7,622 nucleotides of DNA from JBEVNX01 sp040507895 (GTDB lineage Bacteria; Desulfobacterota; Binatia; JACPRU01): assembly GCA_040507895.1 (NCBI GenBank), contig JBEVNX010000126.1, positions 1 through 7,622 on the forward strand, given 5' to 3'. Below are positions 6,189 through 7,622 of this stretch, piece after piece. Numbering within the stretch: the stretch's first letter is position 1; each line of letters starts with the position of its first letter. Position numbers and translations under genes: made by a program. Below the pieces are notes generated by a model. The model saw nothing but the letters and a program-made list of their open reading frames with translations. It had not been told where the DNA came from and searched no databases.

Positions 6189-6812
6189 ATGTCCCGAGAT
6201 ACGCTCCGGTCCGGTGTGCTCGGGCTCGTGCTCGCTCTGGCCAGCAGCAGCTGGGCGGCCGGTGCTCCCAAGGCCGACTCACCGGCCTTGCCGGGCTTCG
6301 GCGACTTCAGCTTGACCTCCAAGAAGGAGCCGATCGAAATCACCTCGGACCGGCTGGACTTCGACTACAAGAGCCGCCGCACCGTCTTCCGGGGTAACGT
6401 CGAAGTGATTCAGGGCGAAGTCCACTTGCAGAGCGACAGTCTCACGGTGGACTATTCCCAGGTGGGGGACAAGCAAGAGGTCCAAGCGGTCAACGCGGAA
6501 GGGCACGTGACGATCACACAGGGGACGAAGAAGGCCACGGGCACGCACGCGGTCTTCAACCAGGCGAGCCGTACGGTGGTGCTGACGGGTAACGCGATTC
6601 TCGAGGAGGGCTCGAACCAGGTGAACGGCGACAAGATCGTGGTTCATCCCGATGAGTCGCGGATGGAAGTCATCGGGGAGAACCGGCGCGTCAAAGTGGT
6701 CCTCTTTCCCGGGCAGGGGCAGCTCGCCGGAGGCGCCGCGGACAAGGCCACGGCTACGCCCGGGGTCGCGCCGACGCCTCAATCGACCCCTGGTGCCGGC
6801 CGGCGACGCTGA
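6189..6812 (+). CDS. lptA: LptA, periplasmic LPS bridge protein
   Basis: A 207-residue OstA-like protein that polymerises end to end into the periplasmic bridge carrying LPS from LptC to LptD. A signal peptide covers about the first 25 residues: basic start, LGLVLALASSS core and a cleavage region around AAGA. The OstA/LptA domain begins at EPIEITSDRLDFD and runs through about five beta-strand repeats, including FRGNVEVIQG, AEGHVTITQG and LTGNAILEEG. After about residue 175 comes a low-complexity Ala/Thr/Pro/Gly tail ending GRRR, which probably hangs free. GTG at 6186 and ATG at 6189 are adjacent and in frame; I chose the ATG. Neither has a clear Shine-Dalgarno, so translation may be coupled to lptC, whose stop is 8 nt upstream. 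Confidence 0.92.
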   Translation: MSRDTLRSGVLGLVLALASSSWAAGAPKADSPALPGFGDFSLTSKKEPIEITSDRLDFDYKSRRTVFRGNVEVIQGEVHLQSDSLTVDYSQVGDKQEVQAVNAEGHVTITQGTKKATGTHAVFNQASRTVVLTGNAILEEGSNQVNGDKIVVHPDESRMEVIGENRRVKVVLFPGQGQLAGGAADKATATPGVAPTPQSTPGAGRRR

Positions 6813-6834
6813 GGGCTCTCTGCCGAAGTCGGCG

Positions 6835-7622
6835 ATGGCCGTCAGCTCGAACAACCCGAGGCTCGTCGCGGCGGAGCGGCCGGCCAAGGAGGAGAACGCG
6901 GCGGCGCCGCGCGTGCTCCGAGCGGCCGACCTCACCAAGAGCTATGCCGGACGTATCGTCGTCAAGAGCGTGTCGATCGACGTGCGCAGCGGCGAAGTCG
7001 TGGGCCTGCTCGGCCCGAACGGAGCCGGCAAGACCACGACCTTCTACATGATCGTCGGCCTGACACGCCCGAACGAGGGTCGGGTGTTTCTCGGCGACGC
7101 GGATCTGACCGAGCTTCCGATGTATCAGCGCGCGCGCTCCGGGATCAGCTACTTGCCGCAAGAGGCCTCGGTCTTTCGCAAGCTCACCGTCGAGGAGAAC
7201 CTCCTTTCGATTCTCGAGACGCTCGACATCACCGCCGCCGAGCGCGAGGAGCGCCTGACGACGCTTCTCGACGAGCTGTCGATCGCGCACCTGCGCAAGA
7301 ACAAGGCCCACTCGCTCTCCGGCGGTGAGCGCCGCCGGTTGGAGATCACGCGCGCGCTCGTCATCTCGCCCGCGTTCATGTTGCTCGATGAGCCCTTCGC
7401 CGGCATCGATCCGCTCGCGGTGCTCGACATCCAGAACATCGTCGGCCAGTTACGCGGCCGCGGCATCGGCGTCCTCATCACCGATCACAACGTTCGTGAG
7501 ACCTTGGGAATTTGCGACCGAGCGTATATCCTGAACGACGGCGTGATTCTGGAGGAAGGCAGCCCCGCTCAGATCGCCTCGAGCAAGAAGGCGCGCGAGA
7601 TCTATCTCGGCGAAAAGTTTCA
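6835..7622 (+). CDS. lptB: LptB, ATPase of the LPS export ABC transporter (3' end just outside window)
   Basis: Cytoplasmic ABC ATPase that, as a dimer with LptF and LptG, drives LPS extraction from the inner membrane. The frame stays open to the right edge, giving 262 residues. Visible motifs are Walker A GPNGAGKTT (60-68), Q-loop YLPQE (Q109), signature LSGGE (161-165), Walker B MLLDEP (182-187), D-loop AGID and switch His218 in ITDHN. LSGGERRR, DEPFAGIDP and ITDHNVRETLGICDRAYIL are typical of LptB rather than amino-acid importers. The last residues, IYLGEKF, match the usual LptB C terminus, so only a few codons are missing. The ATG at 6835 lies 22 nt after lptA and gives about 26 residues before the ABC domain; GTGs at 6793 and 6913 are alternatives, and none has a well-spaced ribosome binding site. 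rpoN often follows lptB, but it is not in view. Confidence 0.95.
   Translation, partial: MAVSSNNPRLVAAERPAKEENAAAPRVLRAADLTKSYAGRIVVKSVSIDVRSGEVVGLLGPNGAGKTTTFYMIVGLTRPNEGRVFLGDADLTELPMYQRARSGISYLPQEASVFRKLTVEENLLSILETLDITAAEREERLTTLLDELSIAHLRKNKAHSLSGGERRRLEITRALVISPAFMLLDEPFAGIDPLAVLDIQNIVGQLRGRGIGVLITDHNVRETLGICDRAYILNDGVILEEGSPAQIASSKKAREIYLGEKF

Overview
This is a 7.6 kb, high-GC window from the chromosome of a Gram-negative bacterium. A complete LPS-transport block (lptC-lptA-lptB) shows it builds an outer membrane with lipopolysaccharide. The high GC, the lptCAB order and the acetoin-dehydrogenase-type genes fit a deltaproteobacterial-grade lineage such as Myxococcota, Desulfobacterota or Binatota. 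That placement is inference; no marker gene in the window fixes the taxon.

Layout, left to right. (1) 1-1556, plus strand: the 3' part of a GT39/ArnT-like membrane glycosyltransferase whose start lies outside the window. (2) A 195-nt gap holding a small perfect dyad. (3) 1752-2129, plus strand: a single-domain group-I truncated hemoglobin with a strong ribosome binding site. (4) 2130-2218: an 89-nt convergent gap, bounded by a perfect 12-bp inverted repeat that contains both stop codons. (5) 5489-2219, minus strand: a tight three-gene operon for an acetoin-dehydrogenase-type 2-oxoacid dehydrogenase complex, E1 alpha, then E1 beta, then a lipoyl/E3-binding/alpha-beta hydrolase protein in the E2 position. 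(6) An 88-nt divergent promoter region, 5490-5577. (7) 5578-7622, plus strand: lptC, lptA and lptB, with lptB running off the right edge only a few codons before its expected end.

The minus-strand operon encodes the ThDP-dependent E1 heterotetramer and a lipoyl carrier. These should cleave acetoin, or a related hydroxyketone or 2-oxoacid, and load an acyl group onto lipoate. No E3 (dihydrolipoamide dehydrogenase), acoR or acoX gene is visible, so E3 must come from elsewhere. The Lpt genes encode the inner-membrane adaptor, the periplasmic bridge and the cytoplasmic ATPase that move LPS to the outer membrane. The GT39 enzyme at the left edge probably glycosylates a cell-envelope lipid or glycan.

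I see no convincing new system here. The points most worth a second look are the three-domain AcoC-like protein, the truncated hemoglobin lacking the usual B10 tyrosine, and the inverted repeat at the convergent gene ends. No tRNA, rRNA, CRISPR array, insertion sequence or attachment site was seen.
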